Source: an uncultured Erythrobacter sp. (GTDB lineage: Bacteria; Pseudomonadota; Alphaproteobacteria; Sphingomonadales; Sphingomonadaceae). Taken from it: a stretch of 64,000 nucleotides of DNA. The notes beneath the pieces are model-generated. The model was not told the origin of the DNA and made no database searches. It saw nothing but the letters and a program-made list of their open reading frames with translations. Positions 8,780 through 17,459 of the stretch are shown one piece after another. The translations under genes and the position numbers were made by a program. The DNA lies in the NCBI GenBank assembly GCA_947498065.1, contig CANMIS010000001.1, positions 248,001 to 312,000 on the forward strand, given 5' to 3'. Numbering within the stretch: the stretch's first letter is position 1; every line of letters starts with the position of its first letter.

Positions 8780-11700
8780 TTACTGCGCCGTCCCCAAAGC
8801 ATTTTTGTGTAACCCCAACTGCTCCGTGGATAGCTCCAGGATTTGCGGGGTTTGGGTGTAGAGCACCGCAGCCCTGACCTCTCGCCCGGGATAGATCGCC
8901 TCCAACGCGGCGGCATAGGCGGCCATCTGCTTGATCGTCGCGGTCGGCACATCCTGCGCGCTGCGCGGCGGGCGGCGCGTGGTCTTGTAATCCACCACGG
9001 TGATGGCCTCATCGCTCACCAGCAAGCGATCGGCTGTGCCCGCGACTACGATCCCGCCCACGGTTGCGGCCAAGGGGACCTCTGCCAGCGCATCGGGCGC
9101 GAAGATATGGGCGAACTGCGGATCCTCCAGCACGCGCAGTGCCGCCGCAGCCATTTCGGCGCGCGCTTCCTCGGGCAAATCGCTCGCTTGCCTCTCCAGC
9201 CAAGCCTCGGCAGCAAATTCCCGCTCGTCGGCTTCAACATCGGGCAGACGTTCCAGCAGGCTGTGAATTAAGACGCCGCGCCGTGCAGCGGTCTTGGCGA
9301 GATCGGGCGGCAATGGCGGATCGGCGGCCTGATCTTCACCAGCGGAACTCGGCGCTAGCGGACGCGGTGGGCGCGGCTCTGGCCCGATGGCCGTGCGCGC
9401 CCAACTGGGCAGCTCAGCGAGAGCCTGCGTGTCATCACCTGCGCGAGCCTCAGGAAAATGCAGCGCGCGATAGCCCCATTCGCGCCGCGCACCCCAGATC
9501 GGATCGGCCAGCTCCTCACCGCGTTCCTCATCGTCAAAGAGCGGCGCGAGCCGGGCGTACCAGCTGTCCTCATGCGGGCCCTTCTTTTGCCGCGGCCCGA
9601 GCGAGCCAGTGATGAACAGCCCCTCTTCCGCGCGGGTCATGGCGACATACATCAGCCGCCAGTGCTCCTGCATCTCCGCAATTTTCGAGGCTTCCTCCGC
9701 CTCGCTGACCCGGCCAGCCTTTTCGTCTTTGGACAGTGAGGGCAGCGGAACCGCGCGGCGGTCAGCCTCTGGTGTTGCCTCGCCCAGCGGCGCTTCGTCC
9801 AACTCCAGTGATCCGCCCTGTCCCGGATTACCGGTCGCATCGGCCAGGATCACAATCGGCGCTTGCAAACCTTTGGAGCCATGCACGGTCATCACCCGCA
9901 CTTGCTCGCCCGCTTCGCCAGGATCACGTTTCAGCTCCCCCTCGCCAGCGTCAAACCATTGCAGAAACCCGGTCAGGCTGGGCGCGAATGCGGCCTCATA
10001 GGCAAAGGCGGAATTGACCAGCTCATCAATCGGATCATTGGCCTCGCGCCCCAGCCGCGCAACCAGCTTTGCCCGGGCCTGCCACGGCCCGATCAGCAGC
10101 CATGCGAGCAAGGCCTGCGGTGTTTCGTAGTCCGCCAGCCTCAGCAGATCGCGCAATTTCTCCGCCGTCTCCGCGACAAATGGATCCTCGTGGCGGCGCA
10201 GGTGATCCCATAGCGCCGCGCCCTTTGCGCGCGGCACAAAGCTGAGCAGGTCGTCCTGGCTCCACCCGATCAGCGGGCTCGCCAGCAGATTTGCCAGCAT
10301 CAAATCGTCCAGCGGCTGGGCCGCAAAGCGTAAGGCCGCGAGCAAATCCTTTACCGCCAGCGGCGCGCCCAAACGCAGGCGATCGACCCCGGCCACCGGC
10401 ACGCCTTTCGCATGCAGGCGCGCAACAATCAGCGCGGCAAGATCCTTGCGCTTGCGCACCAGCACCATGACATCGCCCGCACCCGCCGCGCGCGGATTGC
10501 CGCCCTTCATCAGAATGAACGGCTCTTCGCGCGTGTGCCATTTGCGCACTTGATCGGCGATCTTGTCAGCCAGCCTGCGGTCATGCTGAGCCAGCCAATC
10601 TTGCTGCTCGCCGTCCCCGCGCTCGCTGTCGTCCTTCCCGCCTGTCACCGGGTTCCAGAGCGTCACCAGCCCGGCGCGCTCTTCGCCAATATGCGGCTTT
10701 GGCTCGTCCTTCAGGCCGAATGCGCTCGCCCCCACCGCGCCAATCGCGCGGTTCACAAATTCGAGCACGGCGTTGGAGGTGCGGAAACTCTGCCCCAGAT
10801 CGAGGTCCTGCCAATTGGGCACGTGCCGCGCATCGCGCATCTCGGAGGCGTTTTCGCGTGCGGCCTCAATCGCGGCGCGCACTTTGTCTTTGGCCAGCGC
10901 GAAATTCTCTGGGCTGGTGCCCTGAAAGCCGAAGATCGCCTGCTTGTAATCGCCAACGGTAAAGACCGTGCGCAGCTTCTCACCCGCCGCCCCTTCGCCG
11001 GAGAAGAAGTCATCGATCAGCGCGAAGACAATGCTCCACTGCGCGGCATTGGTGTCCTGCGCCTCGTCGATCAGGATATGGTCAAACCGGCGGTCGAGCT
11101 TGTAGCGGATCCAGTCGGAGGCTTCCTTGCGGCTCAGCAGGCTCGCGGCGAGCTGGATCAGGTCATCAAAATCGAGCAGAGCCTCGCGCTCTTTCGCCTC
11201 CTCCCAGCGCAGCGCGAATGTGCGCCCCAGCTCCAGCGATGGGGTGAGCAGATCAGCCAGATTGAGCAGCGCGCGGCGTTCCGCGACTAAGGCCAGAGCC
11301 ACTGCGATCTCTTCTTGGCGAACCACAAACTCTGGATCATCCTTCTGCGGCTTAGACAGCTTGCCATTCGGCTTGCCCGTTTTCGTGAGCACTGTACCAA
11401 GCAACAAGTCCGTGCGATCAACACGATCTGTATGATCGAGAGACAACCATAGTTTAATAGCTTCGGCCGCTTTATTGCCTGTCGCAGTTCCCCAAGCCAC
11501 GAGGGGCGGAAGCATCGCCTGCAATTGATGGTCGGGGAAGACATCAGGCGAAAGCCCTTGTGTCACCCAATCCTCACTCGCATCCGCCGGCATGCCAAGC
11601 AGGCTTTTGACGCGCGGCATCATTGGCGGTTGCCACGCGCCCGCGCCGTGCCACATTTCGCGCGCGCTGGCGCAGCGCATCAACCAACCCCGCAAAGCAT

Positions 11701-12271
11701 CGGGATCTTTGCGAGTGGCAAACAGGCTGACCGCGTCCAGCACGCCTGTATCCCGCGTCCGCTCGGCATCGCTGAGCATGTCGGAGAGCACTTCGCGCGC
11801 GAGCAGATCACGCTCACGGTCCTCCATTGGCCGCGCACCGGGCAATAGCTCTGCTTCACCCGGAAAGTTCGCCAGCAGCCACTGAGCAAAGGCGTGGATC
11901 GTATCGATCCGCAAACCGCCGCCGGGACAATCGAGCACGCTGGCAAACAAAGTGCGCGCGCGCTCCTGCGTCTTCGGGCCAATGTCTGCGCCCAAATGGC
12001 CCAGTTCGGTCGCGAGCGCCGCCGGCTCCAGCCGCACCCAGCGCGCCAGCACCGCATTGATGCGGTTCGCCATTTCGGCCGCACCCGCCTTGGTAAAGGT
12101 GAGGCACAGGATTTGGCCCGGATCGACATCGGGCCGCAGCAGCAGGCGCAGCACCCGCGCCGAAAGCACCTGCGTCTTGCCCGTGCCCGCCGAGGCGGAC
12201 AGCCAGACATTGTCGCGCGGATTGACCGCATCGCGCTGATTGCCCGCCAATGGGAAGACCGCGCCGCTCAT
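8780..12271 (-). CDS. addA: Double-strand-break repair helicase-nuclease AddA
   Basis: Subunit A of the AddAB helicase-nuclease, which resects double-strand breaks for RecA recombination (the RecBCD counterpart). The 1163-residue protein has UvrD-type helicase motifs: Walker A ASAGTGKT near residues 26-33, DHILIDEAQDTNAAQW for motif II, VGDYKQAIFGFQG for motif III, and VMTVHGSKGLQAPIV for motif V. The C-terminal RecB-type nuclease centre is TVVDYKTTRRPP. The ATG at 12271 overlaps the addB stop by four bases. A start 12 codons further upstream would run into addB and is less likely. Confidence 0.96.
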   Translation of the reverse strand: MSGAVFPLAGNQRDAVNPRDNVWLSASAGTGKTQVLSARVLRLLLRPDVDPGQILCLTFTKAGAAEMANRINAVLARWVRLEPAALATELGHLGADIGPKTQERARTLFASVLDCPGGGLRIDTIHAFAQWLLANFPGEAELLPGARPMEDRERDLLAREVLSDMLSDAERTRDTGVLDAVSLFATRKDPDALRGWLMRCASAREMWHGAGAWQPPMMPRVKSLLGMPADASEDWVTQGLSPDVFPDHQLQAMLPPLVAWGTATGNKAAEAIKLWLSLDHTDRVDRTDLLLGTVLTKTGKPNGKLSKPQKDDPEFVVRQEEIAVALALVAERRALLNLADLLTPSLELGRTFALRWEEAKEREALLDFDDLIQLAASLLSRKEASDWIRYKLDRRFDHILIDEAQDTNAAQWSIVFALIDDFFSGEGAAGEKLRTVFTVGDYKQAIFGFQGTSPENFALAKDKVRAAIEAARENASEMRDARHVPNWQDLDLGQSFRTSNAVLEFVNRAIGAVGASAFGLKDEPKPHIGEERAGLVTLWNPVTGGKDDSERGDGEQQDWLAQHDRRLADKIADQVRKWHTREEPFILMKGGNPRAAGAGDVMVLVRKRKDLAALIVARLHAKGVPVAGVDRLRLGAPLAVKDLLAALRFAAQPLDDLMLANLLASPLIGWSQDDLLSFVPRAKGAALWDHLRRHEDPFVAETAEKLRDLLRLADYETPQALLAWLLIGPWQARAKLVARLGREANDPIDELVNSAFAYEAAFAPSLTGFLQWFDAGEGELKRDPGEAGEQVRVMTVHGSKGLQAPIVILADATGNPGQGGSLELDEAPLGEATPEADRRAVPLPSLSKDEKAGRVSEAEEASKIAEMQEHWRLMYVAMTRAEEGLFITGSLGPRQKKGPHEDSWYARLAPLFDDEERGEELADPIWGARREWGYRALHFPEARAGDDTQALAELPSWARTAIGPEPRPPRPLAPSSAGEDQAADPPLPPDLAKTAARRGVLIHSLLERLPDVEADEREFAAEAWLERQASDLPEEARAEMAAAALRVLEDPQFAHIFAPDALAEVPLAATVGGIVVAGTADRLLVSDEAITVVDYKTTRRPPRSAQDVPTATIKQMAAYAAALEAIYPGREVRAAVLYTQTPQILELSTEQLGLHKNALGTAQ

Positions 12272-15200
12272 TGCGCATCCTCGCCATCGGCCAGCGCGAT
12301 GATCCACTCATCCAGTCGCATCAGCTGATCATAATCGGTGTAGCCGGGGTAATCGGGGTTTTCCTTGGCCACGAACGGCGCATTGCCCTTGATAAAGCGG
12401 CGAATGGCCTCGGCGAGCTTGGCCTCATGCGTGGGCAAGAACTCCTCCGGCGGCAGGCCAGAACGCTTGCCCGGCAGCTTTATCGGCGCCTCTTTATAGC
12501 CAAACTGCTTGTCCGCCTTGCTGCGCCCCATCGACCAATATTCGAAGGTAGCCGCATCGCCGCTCAGCCCTTCGAAGTCACCATCGCGCGCGATCAAACC
12601 GAGCAGGCCAAGCTGCAAGGCATAGCCCGCCTCGACCTGCGCGGCGCTGGGCGGAGCGCCTGTTTTATAGTCCACAATCGCGAGGCTGCCGTCTGGCATT
12701 CGGTCAATCCGGTCGGCCCGGCCATAGACGCGCACGCCATCGACCAGCATGGAGCCCTTGCGCTCCCACGCGATGACTTGGCGTTTTTCGTCCGCCCCCT
12801 CGTCCGCATCGATCCATTCGGCAAACCGGGTGAGCGCTGCCAGCAGTCGCGGCCGCCACAAGCCCATAAACAGCGGGTGGCATTGCTCAGCGCGGAAATG
12901 CGCCTCGGCAATTGCGGTGATATCGGCTGAGGGATCGTGGCTGCGCGCCTCGTGCCACAATTCCAGGATCTTATGCGTCAAAGTGCCGCGTAGAGCCGGA
13001 TCGCTGAACGGGTCCGCCTCCAGTACTTCCAGCGCTTTCAGGCCCAGGATTTGCTGCGCGTAAAACTGATAGGGATCGCCCAGCAATCGGTCGAGCGCAG
13101 TCACCGCAATATTGACCGCGCGCTGCTCGCTGGAGGGAATAGGCGCAGGCCGCGCATAGGGCTTTGCGCGCGGCACCATTCGATCGAGCGCAGGCAGCAT
13201 GGCGGGAATGGCATTCTCGCGGTGATCTTTCGCAAGTTCGCCCAGCAAGGCCTCCACCCGCAGCAAAAAGCGCGATGGAATTGTCGGCCCTTCTTTGTCG
13301 CGCTCGGCCCGGCTGAGCACCACTTCGGGCGCGCCCATCGCGCCGGCAAGGTCATGCGCGGACAGGCCAATGCGAAACTCCGATGCGGGCACCCCAAGCG
13401 CACGAAGAACGCCGGGAGCAAGCAGAGGATCGGGGCTCGGGCTTTGCGGCCAGCTGCCCTCGTTTAGCCCTGCACAAATCACCAGATCAGCGCGGGCCAT
13501 GCGCGATTCCAGCAGACCGTAAATCGCAACGCGCGGGTGCCCGCCATAGGGCGGCCGCACCGCAATCTCGTCCATCGCCTCGCGCAGGGCGCTGGCCAAA
13601 TCCTTCGCCGCGATCTGCGTATCGGTGGCGCGGGCATGCAGGCGCATATCCTCCACCATGGCGGACAATGCGCGGCCATCCTCGCGCGCCCACACATCCT
13701 CACCCGCCAGCGCCTCGGCCAGCACGGTGAGCGTGTCGAGCGCATCCGCCAGCGGCAGCTCCGCCGCCTCACCAGGCAGCTGCGCCAGCAAAGCCTCAAC
13801 CTCGGCCCACCATTCGGCAACGTCCGCTTCGCCTGCGATAGCGCGCAAAGGCTCAAATCCCGGTGCAGGCGCAGGACCGCGCAGCGACCGTTCAAACCTG
13901 CGCAAATTGCTAAGCCATGCGCCGCGATCATCGCCGCCGCGCACCAATGGATGGCTGAGCGCGCTGACTAATGCCGTGGGCGTGATCGCCCCGCTGGCAA
14001 GTTCGCTTAACAGGCCGAGCAGACGCCCCGCCGGGGTCAGCGACAAGGGGCGGCCTGCGGTGTCATCCGCTGTGATGTTCCAGCGCGACAAATGCTGCAC
14101 GACGCGGCGAGCGAGGCTGCGATCGGCGCTGATCACTGCGATGCGTTTCTCCGGCTCATCCAGAGCTTGGCGCACGAGCAGAGCGATGGCCTGCGCTTCT
14201 TCTTCGGCGGTGGCGCTGGTTAGCAGGCGGACGCCCGACAGTCGCCGCTTCTCGGGTGCCAAATCGGCCCAGGACGAGCTTGCCTCTGGCGGCAGGAACA
14301 AAGAGCTGATCGCGTGGCTGCGCACTGGGTCTGCCGCAGCAATACCGCGCCTGTGCCACGGGCGGACCTCAGCGCGGGCAATGCCCATGCGCCCGAGCAG
14401 CAGCTTAAGGTGATATTGCGGATGGGTCAGCGCATCGCCGCGCGCAAACACCTCGCCATCCGGCTCATCGCTTTGTCCCGCTCGGCCCAGTTCGTCCCAT
14501 GCCTCAGTCAGCATTTGCAGGTCGAGATCGGGCAGGATCACCGCCCCATTCTCTAAGTCAGCGATGCTGCGCAACATGCGCGCCAGAGCGGGCGCTGCGC
14601 TGGTGACACCGGCGGCGACAATGGGCGATTTCGGCGGGTTTGCGCGCCATTCCTGCGCGGCCCGATCGAACAAGAGATTGCGCCGGGTCGCCGCGTCCAC
14701 CTCGCCGTGTTCGTCCAAGGCAAAGCGCCAGCGCGCCTGAACCTTGGCAAACAAGCGGATCGATTCCTGCCAATGCTCCGCCAGGCTCGGCTCAAGGTTG
14801 AGAATCGTCTCATCGAGCAAATCCTCTGGCCGTTTTTCTTCGACCAACAGGCGGTCCATTGTGCGCGCCAAATCGCGCGCCATCCGCAAGATTGCAGCGC
14901 CCGGCGGCATGCGCTTGCCGCTGGCCTCCAGCTCTGCGCGCAGCAAATGCGCCAGCTCAAACCAGCGGCGCGTCGGCTCCACCGCCGACGGAATTTCGCC
15001 CGCGCCCAGCGGATCGAGCAGACTGCCGAGTTTTTCATCCAGGTCGAGATCGCCCACCGCGACCATGCGCGGCATCAGCAATCCAGCGCTGCCGGTCTCG
15101 CCAGAGTGGCGAATAAACGCCTCGCTGATGGTGCGCGCGGCGCGGGTGCTGGGGACCAACAGAGTGAGCCGCGCCAGTCCAAGCTCACCGTCCGAATAAC

Positions 15201-15285
15201 GCGGGACTAGGCCCGCTACCAGCGCATCGGCAAAGCCGCGGTGCGCAGCGATGGAATAGACGTTAGGCTCGCGGCGCTCAGCCAC
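12268..15285 (-). CDS. addB: Double-strand-break repair protein AddB
   Basis: Subunit B of AddAB, 1005 residues. It has a degenerate helicase-like front half (TLLVPSTRAARTISEAF replaces a normal P-loop region) and a C-terminal nuclease domain with SLAIVDYKTGAPPSAAQ near residue 875. The alphaproteobacterial type (PerM/AddB) pairs with the downstream AddA. It appears to start with GTG at 15285, giving an eight-base overlap with the end of murU; no ATG lies upstream in frame inside a sensible distance. Confidence 0.94.
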   Translation of the reverse strand: MAERREPNVYSIAAHRGFADALVAGLVPRYSDGELGLARLTLLVPSTRAARTISEAFIRHSGETGSAGLLMPRMVAVGDLDLDEKLGSLLDPLGAGEIPSAVEPTRRWFELAHLLRAELEASGKRMPPGAAILRMARDLARTMDRLLVEEKRPEDLLDETILNLEPSLAEHWQESIRLFAKVQARWRFALDEHGEVDAATRRNLLFDRAAQEWRANPPKSPIVAAGVTSAAPALARMLRSIADLENGAVILPDLDLQMLTEAWDELGRAGQSDEPDGEVFARGDALTHPQYHLKLLLGRMGIARAEVRPWHRRGIAAADPVRSHAISSLFLPPEASSSWADLAPEKRRLSGVRLLTSATAEEEAQAIALLVRQALDEPEKRIAVISADRSLARRVVQHLSRWNITADDTAGRPLSLTPAGRLLGLLSELASGAITPTALVSALSHPLVRGGDDRGAWLSNLRRFERSLRGPAPAPGFEPLRAIAGEADVAEWWAEVEALLAQLPGEAAELPLADALDTLTVLAEALAGEDVWAREDGRALSAMVEDMRLHARATDTQIAAKDLASALREAMDEIAVRPPYGGHPRVAIYGLLESRMARADLVICAGLNEGSWPQSPSPDPLLAPGVLRALGVPASEFRIGLSAHDLAGAMGAPEVVLSRAERDKEGPTIPSRFLLRVEALLGELAKDHRENAIPAMLPALDRMVPRAKPYARPAPIPSSEQRAVNIAVTALDRLLGDPYQFYAQQILGLKALEVLEADPFSDPALRGTLTHKILELWHEARSHDPSADITAIAEAHFRAEQCHPLFMGLWRPRLLAALTRFAEWIDADEGADEKRQVIAWERKGSMLVDGVRVYGRADRIDRMPDGSLAIVDYKTGAPPSAAQVEAGYALQLGLLGLIARDGDFEGLSGDAATFEYWSMGRSKADKQFGYKEAPIKLPGKRSGLPPEEFLPTHEAKLAEAIRRFIKGNAPFVAKENPDYPGYTDYDQLMRLDEWIIALADGEDAQ

Positions 15286-16000
15286 GCTTTAGCGCGTCTT
15301 CGGTCGGCGCGATCGCTTGCGGCGTCCCCACTTCAAACCATTGGCCAGTGAACGCCGCGCCGAACAGGCGACCTTCCTCAATTGCGCGGGTCCACAGGAT
15401 GTTGGTGGAGAACTTACCCTCTGGCGCATCGCGCAGCAGGCGATGCGAAATCAGCTGGATCCCGGTGTAGATGAAGGGCGCAATCCGGCCCGGCGCGCGC
15501 CGTTTCAGCCGCCCAATCTGGTCCATATGAAAATCGCCCGGCCCAGTAAAATTCTTCGCATTTGCGTGTGGCACCAGTAGCAGCAGCGCATCCATCGCAT
15601 CGGGGTCCCAGCGCTGCGACAGGTCATGAAACGCATCGCGCGGCCCATCGAGCCAAATATTGTCGGCGTTGAGGCAGAAAAACGGATCGGGCAGGTGCGA
15701 CCGCGCCTTGATCAGGCCGCCGCCCGTCTCCAGCAATTCGCTTCGTTCATCCGAGATCACCACCTGCGGCGCATCGCGCTCAGCAACATGCGCCTCCAGC
15801 GCGTCGGCGAGGTAATGCACATTGACGATAGCGCGGGCGATCCCCGCATCCGCGAGCCGGTCCAGCGCGTGATCGATCAGCGGCTTGCCCGCGACCCGCA
15901 CCAAAGGCTTAGGCTGGCTGGCGGTGAGCGGGCGCATGCGCTTGCCCATACCAGCGGCCATCACCATCGCGGTGTCGCTGGCGAGAGGCTTGCCGCTCAT
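15278..16000 (-). CDS. murU: N-acetylmuramate alpha-1-phosphate uridylyltransferase (MurU-like)
   Basis: A 240-residue sugar-phosphate nucleotidyltransferase with the signature AAGMGKRMRPLT near residues 15-26, then PKPLVRVAGKPLIDHA. Together with the adjacent kinase it matches the AmgK-MurU pair, which salvages N-acetylmuramic acid to UDP-MurNAc and bypasses the MurA step blocked by fosfomycin. The MurU role is inferred from this pairing; on its own the sequence could be a mannose-1-phosphate guanylyltransferase-type enzyme. It overlaps amgK by four bases upstream and addB by eight downstream. Confidence 0.87.
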   Translation of the reverse strand: MSGKPLASDTAMVMAAGMGKRMRPLTASQPKPLVRVAGKPLIDHALDRLADAGIARAIVNVHYLADALEAHVAERDAPQVVISDERSELLETGGGLIKARSHLPDPFFCLNADNIWLDGPRDAFHDLSQRWDPDAMDALLLLVPHANAKNFTGPGDFHMDQIGRLKRRAPGRIAPFIYTGIQLISHRLLRDAPEGKFSTNILWTRAIEEGRLFGAAFTGQWFEVGTPQAIAPTEDALKRG

Positions 16001-17004
16001 GTGATTTCTCCGCCCATAGCAGCGCGCAAATGCTGCGGGATATTGGCGTCAAACCATTTGGCCACAGGCGCAAGCGCCGGATGCGCGAGGTCGCGCTCCA
16101 TCGCCTCCCACACGCGCGGGATGAGCGTGGGGTAGCGCGGCTTTCCATCACGCTTAAACAAGCGGGTAAAAATGCCGACGATCTTGGCGTTCCGCTGAGC
16201 CCCGAGCCGAGCATAATCGGCGGCAAAATGCTCATCCGCTCCGGCGCGTTCCTGATACCGTGCAAGCATCTCTGCCTCCAACTCCGGCGAAACATCGCGC
16301 CGCGCATCTTGCAGCAGCGAGACGAGATCATAGGCCGGATGCCCAACCAGCGCGTCCTGAAAATCAATCAGCCCTTGCGGAGCGCTCGGCACTCCGTTCA
16401 GCAACATGATGTTCTCCGCATGGTAATCGCGCAGCACCGTCACGCCCGGCAACTGCCGCGCGATCATGGGTGCGAGAACCTCTTCCCAAGCCGCAACATA
16501 GCCCGCCTCATCAACCGACAGGCCCTGCGCCGGGCAATACCATTCGGTCAGCAGCGCGGCCTCGCGCTGGTATGTTGCCATATCGTATGGCGCGAACGGT
16601 CCGGGCGGGCATTTGTGCAGCTCCACCAAAGCATCAATCGCCCCGGCATAGGCCTCGCTCTCGCTCGCCGGATTATCGTCCAGCCAATCGCGCATCCGAT
16701 CATCGCCGAAATCTTCGAGCAGGACCCAGCCCACTGCTGCATCGCTGGCGTAAATCTCTGGCGCGCGCATCGCATTTTCGCACAGCCACTGCGCCACATC
16801 CAGGAACGGGACGGGGTCTTCGTGCGGCGGCGGCGCATACATCAGCATGCCTTTTTCCGGGCCATCCGCTCCGCTGCGCGCCAAGCGGAAATACCGGCGA
16901 AACGAGGCATCGCCAGGGATCGGATCAATCGCGGCATCGCCCCACCCAGCTTGGGCGAGGAATGCGAGTATGCCATTTGGCAGGCCATCAGGAAGCTCAC
17001 TCAT
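15997..17004 (-). CDS. amgK: N-acetylmuramate/N-acetylglucosamine anomeric kinase (AmgK-like)
   Basis: A 335-residue aminoglycoside-phosphotransferase-fold kinase. The catalytic loop reads VTVLRDYHAENIMLL near residue 190 and the metal-binding loop GLIDFQDALVGHPAYDL near 215. AmgK phosphorylates the anomeric carbon of amino sugars released in peptidoglycan recycling and feeds MurU. I use the ATG at 17004 (MSELPDGLPNG) because it forms an ATGA overlap with the tsaE stop; another possible start lies six codons upstream. Confidence 0.87.
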   Translation of the reverse strand: MSELPDGLPNGILAFLAQAGWGDAAIDPIPGDASFRRYFRLARSGADGPEKGMLMYAPPPHEDPVPFLDVAQWLCENAMRAPEIYASDAAVGWVLLEDFGDDRMRDWLDDNPASESEAYAGAIDALVELHKCPPGPFAPYDMATYQREAALLTEWYCPAQGLSVDEAGYVAAWEEVLAPMIARQLPGVTVLRDYHAENIMLLNGVPSAPQGLIDFQDALVGHPAYDLVSLLQDARRDVSPELEAEMLARYQERAGADEHFAADYARLGAQRNAKIVGIFTRLFKRDGKPRYPTLIPRVWEAMERDLAHPALAPVAKWFDANIPQHLRAAMGGEIT

Positions 17005-17459
17005 GGCAGACGCTCTAGCCAATCTGCGCCCGCTTCAATAGCCGCGATGCGCCCCTCATCCGCAGAATTTCCGCGGTTTTCTAAAGTGATCGACAAACAC
17101 GCCGCCTCATGCGCGAAACCACCCGCATGATCGGGCCACTCCGCGATCAGGGCCGCACCCTCGCGGTAATCATCAAGGCCAATCTCATGCCGTTCGTCGG
17201 GATGCTCCAAGCGGTAAAAATCGGCATGCACCACGGGAATACGCAGCGGCGGCGCATCGTAGGTTTCAATGATCGTAAAGGTCGGCGATGGCACCTCATG
17301 CTCATAGCCAAGCGCGGCAATAATTGCGCGGGCCAGCGTCGTCTTGCCCGCACCCAGTCCGCCGGTCAGCGAGACCACATCCCCGGGTTTCAGTTGCGCC
17401 GCAATGCACGCGCCAAAAGCATCCATCGCCGTCAGATCAGGCAAGCTCACCCGTGTCAC
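17001..17459 (-). CDS. tsaE: tRNA threonylcarbamoyladenosine biosynthesis ATPase TsaE
   Basis: A 152-residue P-loop ATPase that supports the TsaB-TsaD complex in making t6A37 on ANN-decoding tRNAs. Walker A is GGLGAGKTTLARAI at about residues 34-47, and the TsaE segment VVHADFYRLEHPDE follows near 85. The start is GTG at 17459, which makes a GTGA overlap with the divL stop. Its place between a cell-cycle pseudokinase and amgK agrees with a common alphaproteobacterial arrangement. Confidence 0.95.
   Translation of the reverse strand: MTRVSLPDLTAMDAFGACIAAQLKPGDVVSLTGGLGAGKTTLARAIIAALGYEHEVPSPTFTIIETYDAPPLRIPVVHADFYRLEHPDERHEIGLDDYREGAALIAEWPDHAGGFAHEAACLSITLENRGNSADEGRIAAIEAGADWLERLP

Noticed and set aside
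10412..11290. Open frame of 292 codons opposite addA
   Set aside because: Antisense shadow of a confirmed helicase gene with no supporting motifs.
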